From Nocardia stercoris (lineage in GTDB: Bacteria > Actinomycetota > Actinomycetes > Mycobacteriales > Mycobacteriaceae): 64,000 nucleotides of DNA. The notes under the pieces were generated by a model, which worked only from the letters and a program-made list of their open reading frames with translations, did not search any database and was not told the origin of the DNA. The position numbers were made by a program, and so were the translations under genes. Location: contig NZ_RFFH01000021.1 in the NCBI RefSeq assembly GCF_003696265.1, positions 1 to 64,000 on the forward strand, given 5' to 3'. Positions 43,905 through 53,200 of this stretch are shown here, piece by piece (the stretch's first letter is position 1; each line of letters starts with the position of its first letter).

Positions 43905-44664
43905 GGCGAACTCCCCTCGGCGTGAACTCTGTCCCAGGTACGAGCGGCGTCCCGAACAGCATCTGGAGCAAGGCAGGCAAGTAATCCACCTGCGGTCCGA
44001 TCAGCGGTATCCCGGGGATTCCGCTGTGGACGGTGATCAACGAAGTGAACTCCGGCGGGCCGTCATGTTGTGCGATGTGCTCGTCGAAGGCTCGGCGCAG
44101 GAGCTCTGCGCTGCCGAGGTCGGCGAGATAGAAAACACCGATATCGCCGGCACCGCCGACCTTGATCGCCCACAATCTGAGGGCCTCAGGGTCGAGCTCG
44201 ACGCCGACCTCCTCGCGGAATTCGCAGGCCGCGTGGCGGCGCACTGCGTCTTCGGTCAGGTCGTCATCCGTTATCGGCGGTACGACATTCCCGCCTGGCA
44301 GTTGAATGCGCCCCGGGCTGCTGGTCTCGGTGGCCATCCGCCCCAGCACCAGGCTGCCGTCGTCGGTACGGGCTACGACGGACACGTACACCGCCCGCGC
44401 ATACGGCCTGTCGGGCGAGTTGCCCGGGGCGTGGCGCCATAGGTAGTGGGCGTAGTTGCTTCGCGACCATGACACGACACACGAGTCGGACTCCCAGCTC
44501 ACGCCATGCGACCGCACCAGGGGGCCGTTGAACAGCGTGGGATTTCGCATGCTGGTCAGCCGCCAATACTCCGACACCTGTTGTAGATCAGCGACCCGGA
44601 CATGCGGAGGATTCGTACGCCGAAGCTCGAGCTTCGCGGCCGGATACAAACGGACTGTGCTCAC
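43897..44664 (-). CDS. NUDIX-domain hydrolase
   Basis: A 255-aa product from a GTG at 44664 that overlaps the upstream stop as GTGA. An N-terminal region of about 95 residues precedes the NUDIX fold (YVSVVARTDDGSLVLGRM). The NUDIX box has a GG followed by an enlarged loop and then ACEFREEVGVEL (about 145-156), so the catalytic REEVG core is complete. The family cleaves X-linked nucleoside diphosphates such as ADP-ribose or NDP-sugars. Next to a Sir2-like gene this hints at an ADP-ribose or NAD-linked step, which is inference. Confidence 0.82.
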   Translation of the reverse strand: MSTVRLYPAAKLELRRTNPPHVRVADLQQVSEYWRLTSMRNPTLFNGPLVRSHGVSWESDSCVVSWSRSNYAHYLWRHAPGNSPDRPYARAVYVSVVARTDDGSLVLGRMATETSSPGRIQLPGGNVVPPITDDDLTEDAVRRHAACEFREEVGVELDPEALRLWAIKVGGAGDIGVFYLADLGSAELLRRAFDEHIAQHDGPPEFTSLITVHSGIPGIPLIGPQVDYLPALLQMLFGTPLVPGTEFTPRGVRHV

Positions 44665-45878
44665 GCGATCTTCTCCTCGGCTGCGCCGCATTGGAGCAGA
44701 GCAGCCAGCTCGGTCAGCGCTGCGCCGGCGGGTCGCCTGCACAGCACCTCGCTGTCACGGACGCCCTCGATCGGGTAGGAGACGAATTGACCTTTTTCCC
44801 AATACCCTTCGGGGTCGAGGTAGAACACCTTCAGGCCGCGCTTGCGCGCACGTTCCTGAACCTTGCGCCGGTCGGCGTGGCTGCCGACGACCAGGAGAGA
44901 CCGCGCCGAGGGCTCCCATGGCACGGGCGGGACCGCCTCGTCGTAGCGGCGGACGTAGCACTGCTGTAGACCGGCCCGTACCGCGAGGCCGTCGAAGTTG
45001 TTGGTGATCACCGGACCGACGAGGTGGCCTGCCTCGGCCAGCGCCCGGAGGGCGCGATAGCCGGCTGTCGGCTCGGCCAGAAGGCATCGGTAGAACATGT
45101 CGGTCAACGTCGGCATCGCCGAGTCAGGATCGGCGAGAAGCCAAGCGGCGAAGGAATCCTCGTCGGGGCGCAGAACGAAGGCGCCCGACTCACGATCGGT
45201 CACCTGGTAGATCTCGTGGAGCCGGTGCAGCGCCGGCACTCCCGCCTCCATCGACATACCGCAACCGACCTCGACCTGGAACGGCAGATACTCGGTGAGA
45301 CTGGCAAGGTCAGGCACCAGCCGCGGAGCTCCGCGCTGGTCCTTTGCGCGCATACCACCATCGAGAACCTGCCACGGCAGCGCATCGAGCGCGTCGTCCG
45401 GGACGAACCGATCGGACCTGATCATCAAGTCCGCGCACCGATAGCTGTCCGGAAGCGTTCGCCCGGAGTCGATATCGCGAGGGTGCGCGCCGTACGTCCG
45501 GTACCGGCACACCAGATTCCCTCTCGACCACGACTGTCCGCCGGCCGGAGTCCAACTGCCCGACTCGAGTGCCGCCATCACCGCAGTGGTGCGTCGCACC
45601 AGCTCTTCCGCGGGCGCCGCCACCGACATCAGCAAGTAGAAATCGGCCAGGCGCAGAACACCGTTGTAGACATCGAATCGATACCGGTAGTGAAGGATTC
45701 GGCGCCGAGCATCGTCCGGTCCCGTCCACCCCGACTCCGTCGCGTTGTCCGGGTGCTGGGTGCGGCGCCACAGCCCCTCCTCGACATCCCACCGCCGATC
45801 CTGCCCCGATGCATAGTTGACGTTCCAACGTCGCACCAGCTCCGGATCGAGCTGCGCAACCACAAACGGCATCCGCAT
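44661..45878 (-). CDS. Sir2-like (SIRim/sirtuin-fold) protein with an unusual N-terminal domain
   Basis: A 405-aa product. I chose the ATG at 45878 because AAGGAG stands seven bases upstream; a start at 45902 has none. Residues 1-195 resemble nothing I recognise. From about 200 a Rossmann-type NAD-binding region begins with VGCGMSMEAGVPALHRL (204-220), corresponding to the GAG-S-SGIP-FR motif. TNNFDGLAVRAG (292-303) corresponds to TQNID-x-LH-RAG, and LLVVGSHAD is the last strand. The catalytic His of deacetylases (HG after the NID motif) is not evident. It may bind or cleave NAD or a related nucleotide without deacetylase activity. Confidence 0.75.
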   Translation of the reverse strand: MRMPFVVAQLDPELVRRWNVNYASGQDRRWDVEEGLWRRTQHPDNATESGWTGPDDARRRILHYRYRFDVYNGVLRLADFYLLMSVAAPAEELVRRTTAVMAALESGSWTPAGGQSWSRGNLVCRYRTYGAHPRDIDSGRTLPDSYRCADLMIRSDRFVPDDALDALPWQVLDGGMRAKDQRGAPRLVPDLASLTEYLPFQVEVGCGMSMEAGVPALHRLHEIYQVTDRESGAFVLRPDEDSFAAWLLADPDSAMPTLTDMFYRCLLAEPTAGYRALRALAEAGHLVGPVITNNFDGLAVRAGLQQCYVRRYDEAVPPVPWEPSARSLLVVGSHADRRKVQERARKRGLKVFYLDPEGYWEKGQFVSYPIEGVRDSEVLCRRPAGAALTELAALLQCGAAEEKIA

Positions 45879-45921
45879 ACCAATCTCCTTGTCCATCAGC
45901 ATGATTCGAGCGGGTTACAGA

Positions 45922-46116
45922 TCAGGGGCGTCGGTCTTGAACGCCGGCGACATAGTCGACGAATTGCCGAGCAGACTGCCTCGCCATGCAGCGGGCAGAG
46001 CAGCACTGGTGATGCATCCTCAGCAACGTCTGCGCCGCTTCGAAGCTCTCGATCTGAGCGGGCACGTCGCACCTCAACCCAGCCGAAAAGCCTTGACTGC
46101 CAAACGTCGATGCCAT
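45922..46116 (-). CDS. Small Cys/His-containing protein, first gene of the operon
   Basis: A 64-aa product beginning MASTFGSQGFSAGLRCDVPA, with LLRMHHQCCSARCMARQSAR near its C-terminus: a His-His-x-Cys-Cys-x3-Cys cluster. TAGGAGA lies seven bases before the ATG, which makes this a better choice than overlapping frames on either strand. It ends 43 bases before the Sir2-like gene. It could be a metal-binding accessory protein or a ribosomally made carrier or precursor. No leader/core boundary is obvious, so the role is open. Confidence 0.6.
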   Translation of the reverse strand: MASTFGSQGFSAGLRCDVPAQIESFEAAQTLLRMHHQCCSARCMARQSARQFVDYVAGVQDRRP

Positions 46117-46306
46117 CGTGGTCTCCTAGCCGATCGGGCGCGGCCCCTCGTCCGGACCCAAATCCAGAGTCGGTCCGGACGGCGGCTCGACGTCCGGTGA
46201 GACATTCATGCTCTATATGCGCGGCATACATATTCGTCGCCACCCGCTTCGAGACTGGCTACGCTGAACACAGCCGAATCGTTCCGAACCCTCCCCTGGA
46301 GCCTGG
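46117..46306. promoter_or_regulatory. Divergent promoter region with palindrome
   Basis: 190 bases separate the ten-gene operon (leftward) from the XRE/TPR regulator gene (rightward). At 46216-46228 lies the perfect palindrome TATGC-GCG-GCATA, flanked by further partial symmetry (46212-46232). A second element with GTCCGGAC-type symmetry is near 46170-46200. The position between a regulator and its divergent operon makes the palindrome a good operator candidate. Confidence 0.45.
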
Positions 46307-47641
46307 ATGCAACAACGGCATTGCGTCCGATGCCTGGCGCAGCTCAGCCGCCACAACACCAACCGGATCTGCGCACCGTGCCAACGTGGTGGGCAACAAG
46401 CACCGAGCCTGGGCATCGACCAATGGCGCACCGCCGAGTTGGCGGCCGCGCTGGCGGCCGAGGACATGGGGGCGGTCATCGCGGCGTTCCGGCACCATCC
46501 GACACATGGCCATCGACCCCTGCCGCAGGGAATCGTCGCTGGCTGGCTCGGAATCACCCAAGGCCAATTGAGCCGAATCGAGAACGGCCGCAGTCGAGTT
46601 CGTAACCTCGACACTTTGGTGCGCTACGCGCAAGTGCTGAGGATCCCGCCCGAGCTGTTGTGGTTCGTCGTCCCTGCCGCTGTCGACGACGCGCCCCAAT
46701 CCGACCAACCCGCACGGCTGCCCAGTGGCGACCTTCTTACTGCCGCAGCGACCTTCCCGACCACCGCAATCGCGGACCATCTCCTGACGATGCTCGGTGA
46801 CCACGCAGTCACCGACATGTTGACCGGACCGCGATCACTGATCCCGATGATCGCGCAACAGGCGCAGTTCATCGAGCAGCTCGAGGCCGGGAGCCGGGGA
46901 AGAGCCCGCGACCGGCTGCTGTATGCCCGCGCTCGATACTCGGAGTTCCTCGGCTGGCTGTACCAGGACAGCGGCGATCTCGCCTCCGCGATGCGGTGGT
47001 CGAACACCGCCTACGACCTGGCACAGGAAGTCGACGCGGTCCAGCTGCAGTCCTACGTCCAGATGCGAAAGAGCAACATCGCCACCGACGGCGCAAACCC
47101 GAGGCTCGCAACGGCACTCGCAGCCGACGCCTTGCGCACCTCGCGTTCGCTGACTCCACGGCAGCGCGCGGTCACACTTCGGCAAATGGCCCACAGCCTC
47201 GCACTCACCGGCCAGGCCGACGACTGCCGTCGCGCCCTCGATCAGGCGCGGGATTACTCCACCATCGAGGAGTCGGACGAAGCTCGACTCGCCGGCTACT
47301 GCACGACCGGGTATATCGAGATGGAGGCGGCGGCGTGCTGGGTCCAGCTCGGCCAGCCCGACCGAGCCCTAACTGCTCTGATCGACGGCTTGATCGATTG
47401 GGAACCGCAGAACCGGCGCGACCTCGGTCTCGGGTTGGCCAGGCTCACCACCGCCTACGCGGCGACCGGCCAGCCGGACGAAGCCCTCACCACCTCCGAA
47501 CTCGCGCTCGATATCCTCGGATCAACACGTTCACATCGAATCGCCCGCCAACTCGCTCGAACCAGCGAAACACTGGCCGCCACCGGCGCCTCGAACCACG
47601 GGCTCCAGCTGCAACACCGAACTCGCGCCGCGCTGCGGTGA
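46307..47641 (+). CDS. Zinc-ribbon / XRE / TPR transcriptional regulator
   Basis: A 444-aa protein starting at an ATG with GGAG five bases before it. Cys6, Cys9, Cys22 and Cys25 form a four-Cys zinc ribbon. The XRE helix-turn-helix is at about 65-105 (VAGWLGITQGQLSRIENGRS). The rest (about 150-440) is TPR-like helical repeats, as in actinobacterial regulators that respond to a signalling molecule. Divergent placement suggests it controls the ten-gene operon as well as the creatininase-family gene 22 bases downstream. Confidence 0.85.
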   Translation: MQQRHCVRCLAQLSRHNTNRICAPCQRGGQQAPSLGIDQWRTAELAAALAAEDMGAVIAAFRHHPTHGHRPLPQGIVAGWLGITQGQLSRIENGRSRVRNLDTLVRYAQVLRIPPELLWFVVPAAVDDAPQSDQPARLPSGDLLTAAATFPTTAIADHLLTMLGDHAVTDMLTGPRSLIPMIAQQAQFIEQLEAGSRGRARDRLLYARARYSEFLGWLYQDSGDLASAMRWSNTAYDLAQEVDAVQLQSYVQMRKSNIATDGANPRLATALAADALRTSRSLTPRQRAVTLRQMAHSLALTGQADDCRRALDQARDYSTIEESDEARLAGYCTTGYIEMEAAACWVQLGQPDRALTALIDGLIDWEPQNRRDLGLGLARLTTAYAATGQPDEALTTSELALDILGSTRSHRIARQLARTSETLAATGASNHGLQLQHRTRAALR

Positions 47642-47663
47642 CGGACAACAAGGAGATCTCCAG

Positions 47664-48374
47664 ATGCCAGAGCTGCTGACCACCGCCACCTCGACCGACG
47701 AAGCCGCCCGCGGCGCGTCCGTCGCGGTTCTACCGGTCGGCAGCTTCGAGCAGCACGGCGATCACCTCCCCCTCATCACCGACACCGTGATCGCCAACCT
47801 GATCGCAGCCGAGATCGCGGAAACCTATCCCGTATTCCTACTGCCACCAATAACATTCAGCTGCTCACACGAGCACGAAGGATTCCCCGGAACCGTCAGC
47901 ATCAGCGCGACGACGCTCACCGCGATCATCGCCGACATCCGAGAATCGCTGGCCCGGTCCGGCATCAACAAGCTCGTCATCGTCAACGGCCACGGCGGTA
48001 ACTTCGTCCTGTCGAACATCGCCATGCAGTCCAACGTCGACGGCCGCCACGTGGCCTTGTTCCCCGGCCGACAGGACTGGGACGCCGCCCGTGAATCCGC
48101 AGGTATGGCCACCAACGCCCACGACGATATGCACGGCGGGGAACTGGAAACGGCATTGCTCCTGCACGCCTACCCGGACTTGGTGCGCGACAGCTACCGA
48201 ACCGCCGACCACCAGGCCACGCACCGCCCACACCTACTCCTCGCCGGCATGGCCGCATATACCGAATCCGGCATCATCGGAAGTCCCTCGCAGGCAACCG
48301 CTTCCAAAGGAAAGGCAGCCCTGGACAGCTTGGTGAAGTCGTTCGACGGCTACATGAAGATGATCAGTCCCTAA
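47664..48374 (+). CDS. Creatininase-family metal-dependent amidohydrolase
   Basis: A 236-aa protein with the family's metal ligands: VGSFEQHGDHLPLITD (Glu29, His31, Asp40), VNGHGGN (about 112) and a Glu in HGGELETALLL (about 155). AAGGAG precedes the ATG. Members include creatininase, MftE of mycofactocin maturation and the FAPy deformylases of archaeal flavin and F420 biosynthesis; all cleave amide or cyclic amide bonds in small molecules. It lies 22 bases after the regulator gene, so it probably belongs to the same system. Confidence 0.88.
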   Translation: MPELLTTATSTDEAARGASVAVLPVGSFEQHGDHLPLITDTVIANLIAAEIAETYPVFLLPPITFSCSHEHEGFPGTVSISATTLTAIIADIRESLARSGINKLVIVNGHGGNFVLSNIAMQSNVDGRHVALFPGRQDWDAARESAGMATNAHDDMHGGELETALLLHAYPDLVRDSYRTADHQATHRPHLLLAGMAAYTESGIIGSPSQATASKGKAALDSLVKSFDGYMKMISP

Positions 48375-48616
48375 CCCTTGCTCTCCTGCACCGGCGCGCG
48401 CGAATGTCTACCTGTCCTGGCGTGGTGATGTCACTTGGAAAATGCGGTGACGCCAAGGCCGCGGAGACACGAGGAGCCCGTGAGCTCCTTCGGCAGTTTC
48501 GTCCGGTCGATCGCCGCTCGATGTCCGTACAGCCTCCGCCGTGGCTTGCGCGGTCGTAGCGGGGCAGCCACGATATTCGGTGGTCGAACGCAATTCGCGC
48601 GTGGATCATCGGTCTG

Positions 48617-49352
48617 ATGGAAGATCAACCAGTAGAGGGCGACGCATTCGGGGACATGCTGATCGACGAGCTCGGGGGGCCAGGGGTAGCGGAGATCGTC
48701 GAGCGCGACGACGGCCACATCTTTGCATCACGTGCCGCTCGCTACTTCGCCGTCGGCGAAGAGTGGCCAGAGCTGGATCGTGCGGCGGTCTCGGCGTGCA
48801 CGGGACGGGTTCTCGACGTCGGTGCCGGCGCGGGTCGGGCGAGCCTGGCCTTACAGCAGGCAGGTGTTCCAGTGCTGGCGCTGGAACACCTCGGCGGGCG
48901 CGATCGCGGTGTGCAGCAGCAGGGGCGTATCCGACACCTTCCACGGCGAGGTCGATGAACTGGCGAATCTGGACCAGCCGGTGTGGGACTCGGTGTTGTT
49001 GCTGGGCAACAACCTCGGCCTGCTTGCCTCACCGACGCAGGCGCCGCAGTTTCTGGATGCGCTCGCGGCGGTGACCAGCTGCGGGGCGCGGATCTACGGT
49101 CGCGGCACCGACCCGTACCGGACCAGCGACCCGCTGCACCTGGCATATCACGACCGCAACCGGACCGCCGGCCGGCCAGGAGGGCAACTGCGGTTGCGGG
49201 TGCGGCACCGCCGCACCGCCACCGGGTGGTTCGATTACTGGCTGACCTCGGCCGACGAACTCGTCGAAGTGCTGGCCGCGACGCCATGGCGGCTCGAAGA
49301 CCTGCACCACAGCGAGAAGCAGGATTACCTCGCCGTACTGGTGAAGCGGTAG
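48617..49352 (+). pseudogene. Class I methyltransferase with a frameshift
   Basis: The first frame (48617 to about 48890) encodes the N-terminal part with motif I RVLDVGAGAGRASLALQQAG. The continuation, ASAGAIAVC-like then VWDSVLLLGNNLGLLASP, SADELVEVLAATPWRL and the end LAVLVKR, lies in another frame up to 49352. The shift is near 48885-48900, around the motif II segment LALEH. With one frame correction the product would be a normal methyltransferase of about 245 aa. Recent inactivation or a sequence error are equally possible. Confidence 0.7.
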
Positions 49353-49428
49353 ACGGAAGGCCGAGCGGCGGACCGCGTCATAGCGCAGGAATTCGGTTGC
49401 CGACTGCCGGGTTGGCGCGTTTCCTGGG

Positions 49429-50040
49429 GTGATGACACGGCGTTTCCCAGACTGTGTACCGCTTCTCCGGGATGGGCGGGTACTGCTGCGCGCGCACCGC
49501 GCCGACGACCTACCGGCGATCGTCGAGCAGTGCAACGACGTGGACATGCTCCGGTACACCACAGTGCCCCGGCCCTACGGCCCAGATCAAGCCGCCGAAT
49601 TCCTGGCACGCGTCAAGTCGGCATGGGAGGACCGCTCTTCCGAGGCGCTCCGTTGCTGGGCGGTGTCGACGGTGGAGAAACCCAACGTGCTGGCCGGAAC
49701 GATCGACTACCGGCCCGACGGTGCCGGAATGGCGGTCGTCGGCTTCGGCTTACACCCAGCGTGGCGAGGTCGGCGTTTGATGTCGGCCGCGCTCGGGCTG
49801 GTCGCCGACCACGCATTCAGTACCGGAGTGGAGGTATTACAGTGGCGAGCGGTGGCCGGGAATTGGGCCTCGGCGAAGACCGCGTGGCGCAGCGGGTTCC
49901 GGCTGGAAGGTCAGATTCGCGGCCTGTGTTCGATACCGGGCAGTCCTCCAGTGGACGGGTGGATCGCGACGCTGTGTCGCGGAGACGGCCGGCAACCGTG
50001 TCAGCCGTGGCCGTGGTCGATCGGATCAGCGGTCGGCTGA
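49429..50040 (+). CDS. GNAT-family N-acetyltransferase (RimJ/RimL-like)
   Basis: A 203-aa protein with LLRDGRVLLRAHRADDLPAI at the N-terminus. VGFGLHPAWRGRRLMSAAL is the acetyl-CoA pyrophosphate-binding motif A (R-G-R-RL), and VLQWRAVAGNWASAKTAWRSGF is typical of the RimJ/RimL group. It lies 76 bases after the broken methyltransferase on the same strand. The substrate may be a protein N-terminus or a small amine; linkage to the upstream system is not certain. Confidence 0.85.
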   Translation: MMTRRFPDCVPLLRDGRVLLRAHRADDLPAIVEQCNDVDMLRYTTVPRPYGPDQAAEFLARVKSAWEDRSSEALRCWAVSTVEKPNVLAGTIDYRPDGAGMAVVGFGLHPAWRGRRLMSAALGLVADHAFSTGVEVLQWRAVAGNWASAKTAWRSGFRLEGQIRGLCSIPGSPPVDGWIATLCRGDGRQPCQPWPWSIGSAVG

Positions 50041-50273
50041 GTTGCGGGGTCAGGCACACACTTCAACCGTCGCAACTGCCGCACGGTTGCCGTCTTCCCC
50101 GGCTGCGCGGCGCCCATCGTCTGGCATTCATATCCGCAAATTTGCCTTCCCGGCGGGCAACTCGTGCCACGAGTACCGTCGTGAAGCCGGTAGATGGCAT
50201 TCTCGCCACGGCGGACCCCCTCCGCACTTGACGATTCGAGACCAGTGTGTCCGCGATTTCGGCCGGCGGCCGA

Positions 50274-53200
50274 TCAGTCGACCAGGTAGTGCGCTTCGAT
50301 GTAGGCGACCGTGGAGTCGTATGGTTCCCCTACTGGTTTCAACATGTATCGGCGGAAGACGGCGGCGGCGGCGCGGCGGGCACCTCGGTTTCGGGCGTCG
50401 CTGTTGTCCCATGACCGGGCGAGGGTGTTGGTAACTACCCGGTCGATCTCCTCGGCAAGGTTTCTTTCGGTGACAGTGAGGCCGGTGGGTGCGTGGTCGT
50501 GGATGATCCGTGTCAGGACGCCCACGTGGTCCTCATCCAGCACGACGGCTTCGTCGGGGTGCCTCTGGGCGTTGACGATGGCGCGGGCGATCCGGAGTGC
50601 TTCGGACAGGAACTCCAGGGCGTCGTGGGAGTTTTGGATGATTCGGTCCCGCAGCAGCCTGATCCGCTCGGCGAGGGCGGTGTATTTCGCGGATCCCGGT
50701 TCGACGCCCTCATCAAGTGCGGCCTTGATGTGGTTCAGGATCTCCGCTGCGGACGGCGGCGTCTTATCGCCGCTGTCGCCCCTGCCGGGGTTGCGGCGGA
50801 CCAGGGCCAGCAGTTCCTTGAGGATGGCGATGCCCTGGGCGTCCAGGACGAGAGGCTCTTCCTGGGCGGCGACCACGGAGAATGAGTGGACGTGGGCATT
50901 GATGATCTCCAGGACCATCGGCCCCAGCTCGCTCAGCCGTTCCTTGCGTTCCTCGTCTGAGGACTTCTTGAGCAGGGTCGTGTAGACGGACCCGAATAGC
51001 CCGAAGCCGTCCTGGTACTTGGCGATCCGCTTGTCGGTGTTGATGTATGGGTAAAGTCGAGCCAGGAGCTGGTAGTTCTTCGTGAACACTTCAGCCGCAC
51101 CAGGATTGGCGTCCAGGAAGCCATTGACAGCTCGCACGGACTCATAGCCATGCACGGTGAGGTCGAGGCCATCCACGTCCGCGAGCAGGTCTTCGATGCA
51201 TGCGAAGGTGGTTCGGAATTCGGCGACCAGCTCGGACACGTCGGTGATGAATCCCCCGCCCTCATCGGCCGCGGCCGGGGTAGGATCAGCAACCGCTCGC
51301 TGAACCTCTGCGGCCAGGCCGATGTAGTCCACGACCACGCCGGCAGTTTTCACAAACCCGTTCGGAGACACCCAGGTTCGGTTCGGGCGAGTGATCGTCT
51401 GGAACAAACTGTGGGCCTTCAGTGGCTTGTCCAGGTAAAGCACGCCCTCGTTGGGGGCGTCGAACCCGGTCATCAGCTTCGCGGTCACCACCAGGAAACA
51501 CAGCGGGTCGTCCGGAGCGAGGAACCGCCGCTTCTGCTCCTCCTCGTCGGTCTCCGAAAGCCGGAATGGACGCATGGCAGGGTCTTCGTCCTTGGAGTCC
51601 GAGACGGAGATGTTCACCTCGGCAGTGATCCGATCGTGCTTGCCGACCGCGGCGAGTACCTGCGACGTTTCGAAGCCGGCGAGCAGCTCGTTGATCTTGT
51701 CTGTGTATGCCACGGCCAGCTCACGGTTGTAGGCGACCACCTGAGCCTTGAGGCCATTGCGGTAGGCGCCGGCCAGATAGTGGTCCACGATGTCCTGGCA
51801 GACCGCCTGGATACGGTCGGGGTTTGCAAACACCGAGGTGAGTCGTCCAAATTTGCGGGACAGAGCCTCCCGATCGGGGTCATCGAGGTCGAATTCGTCG
51901 GCAAACTGGTCGAATTGGTCCTGTAATTCCTGGTCATTCATCTCGAAGGACACCGGATGTGGGTCCAGCATGACAGGCACGGTGGCCTCGTCCAGCAGAG
52001 ACCGGGACACCGAGTACCGGTGCAGTACCCTGCCCGGGTCGGTCTCCTCGCCGAAGAGGGCGAAGGTGTCGGTGGCGAGGTTCCGGACAGGGGTGCCGGT
52101 CATTCCGAAGAACTTCGCCCGCGGCAATGCTGCGCGCATCTGCCCGGCCAGTGACTTCGACCGCCTGGACTGGGTGCGGTGTGCCTCGTCGACCATCACG
52201 ATGATATTGCTGCGAGTCGACAGGTTCTCGCCTGCGTCGGCGAACTTGTGCACGGTCGTGGAGATGACACCACGCACATCGTCACCCAGCAGAGAACGCA
52301 ACTCCTGGCTGGTCGCAGGCTGGTGGAAATAGGCGTCACCCATCGCCGAGGTGAATACCCCGGAGGTCTGGCGGACGAGCTGGGTCCGGTCCGACAGCAG
52401 GATGATCGTGGGCGACTCGGTGCGGGTGTCGGCCAGTAGCAATGAGGCCGCGAACACCATGAGCAGCGTCTTCCCGCTGCCTTGGTGATGCCAGATCAGC
52501 CCCTTCGAGCCGCCCTCCAGGACCCGCTTGTGAATCAGGTGCGCGGCCTCCATCTGCGGGTAGCGGGGCAGGTACTTGATATCCACCCCGCCCCCGGAGG
52601 TGTCGAACAAGGCGAAATTCGCCAACATGTCCAGAACGACGGCCGGGTTCATCAGCAACTCGACCGAGCGCCGCACATCGGCCTGCCCGGACAGGTTCTC
52701 GTCGTCGGCGGTGGACCGGAACGGCTGCCACAAGTTCGTCGGTGCACCGGCGGCGCCGAACCGCAGTTTCAGCCCGTCGGAGGCGACGGCGAAGACATTG
52801 GGGGTGAAGAACCACGGGTACTCGGGGGCGTAGACGTTGTTGATCTCCCGGGCTGCATCCGCCCATCCGGACTTCGCAGTCGGGGACTTCACCTCGACTA
52901 CGACCAGAGGCAGCCCATTGACCCAGCACACGAGGTCGAACCGGCGAGAAGTCTTACCCGGCACGGTGATTGTCACCTCGTCCGACACGACCAGGGTGTT
53001 GCGCTCCGGGTCAGCCGGCTGCTCGAAGTCGATTACCTTCAGCGCGTGCCACACGCCGTCAGCGTCGCGGAATTCCTTGAGCCCACGCAGGATGTGCAGC
53101 ACCTGCTCGTTGGCCCGCACCAGCCCACCCTCGACAGCGTTGACCGTGGCGACGATCTCCTCGACCACGGCATCCACGTCGAACCCGTCGATCACGCCAG

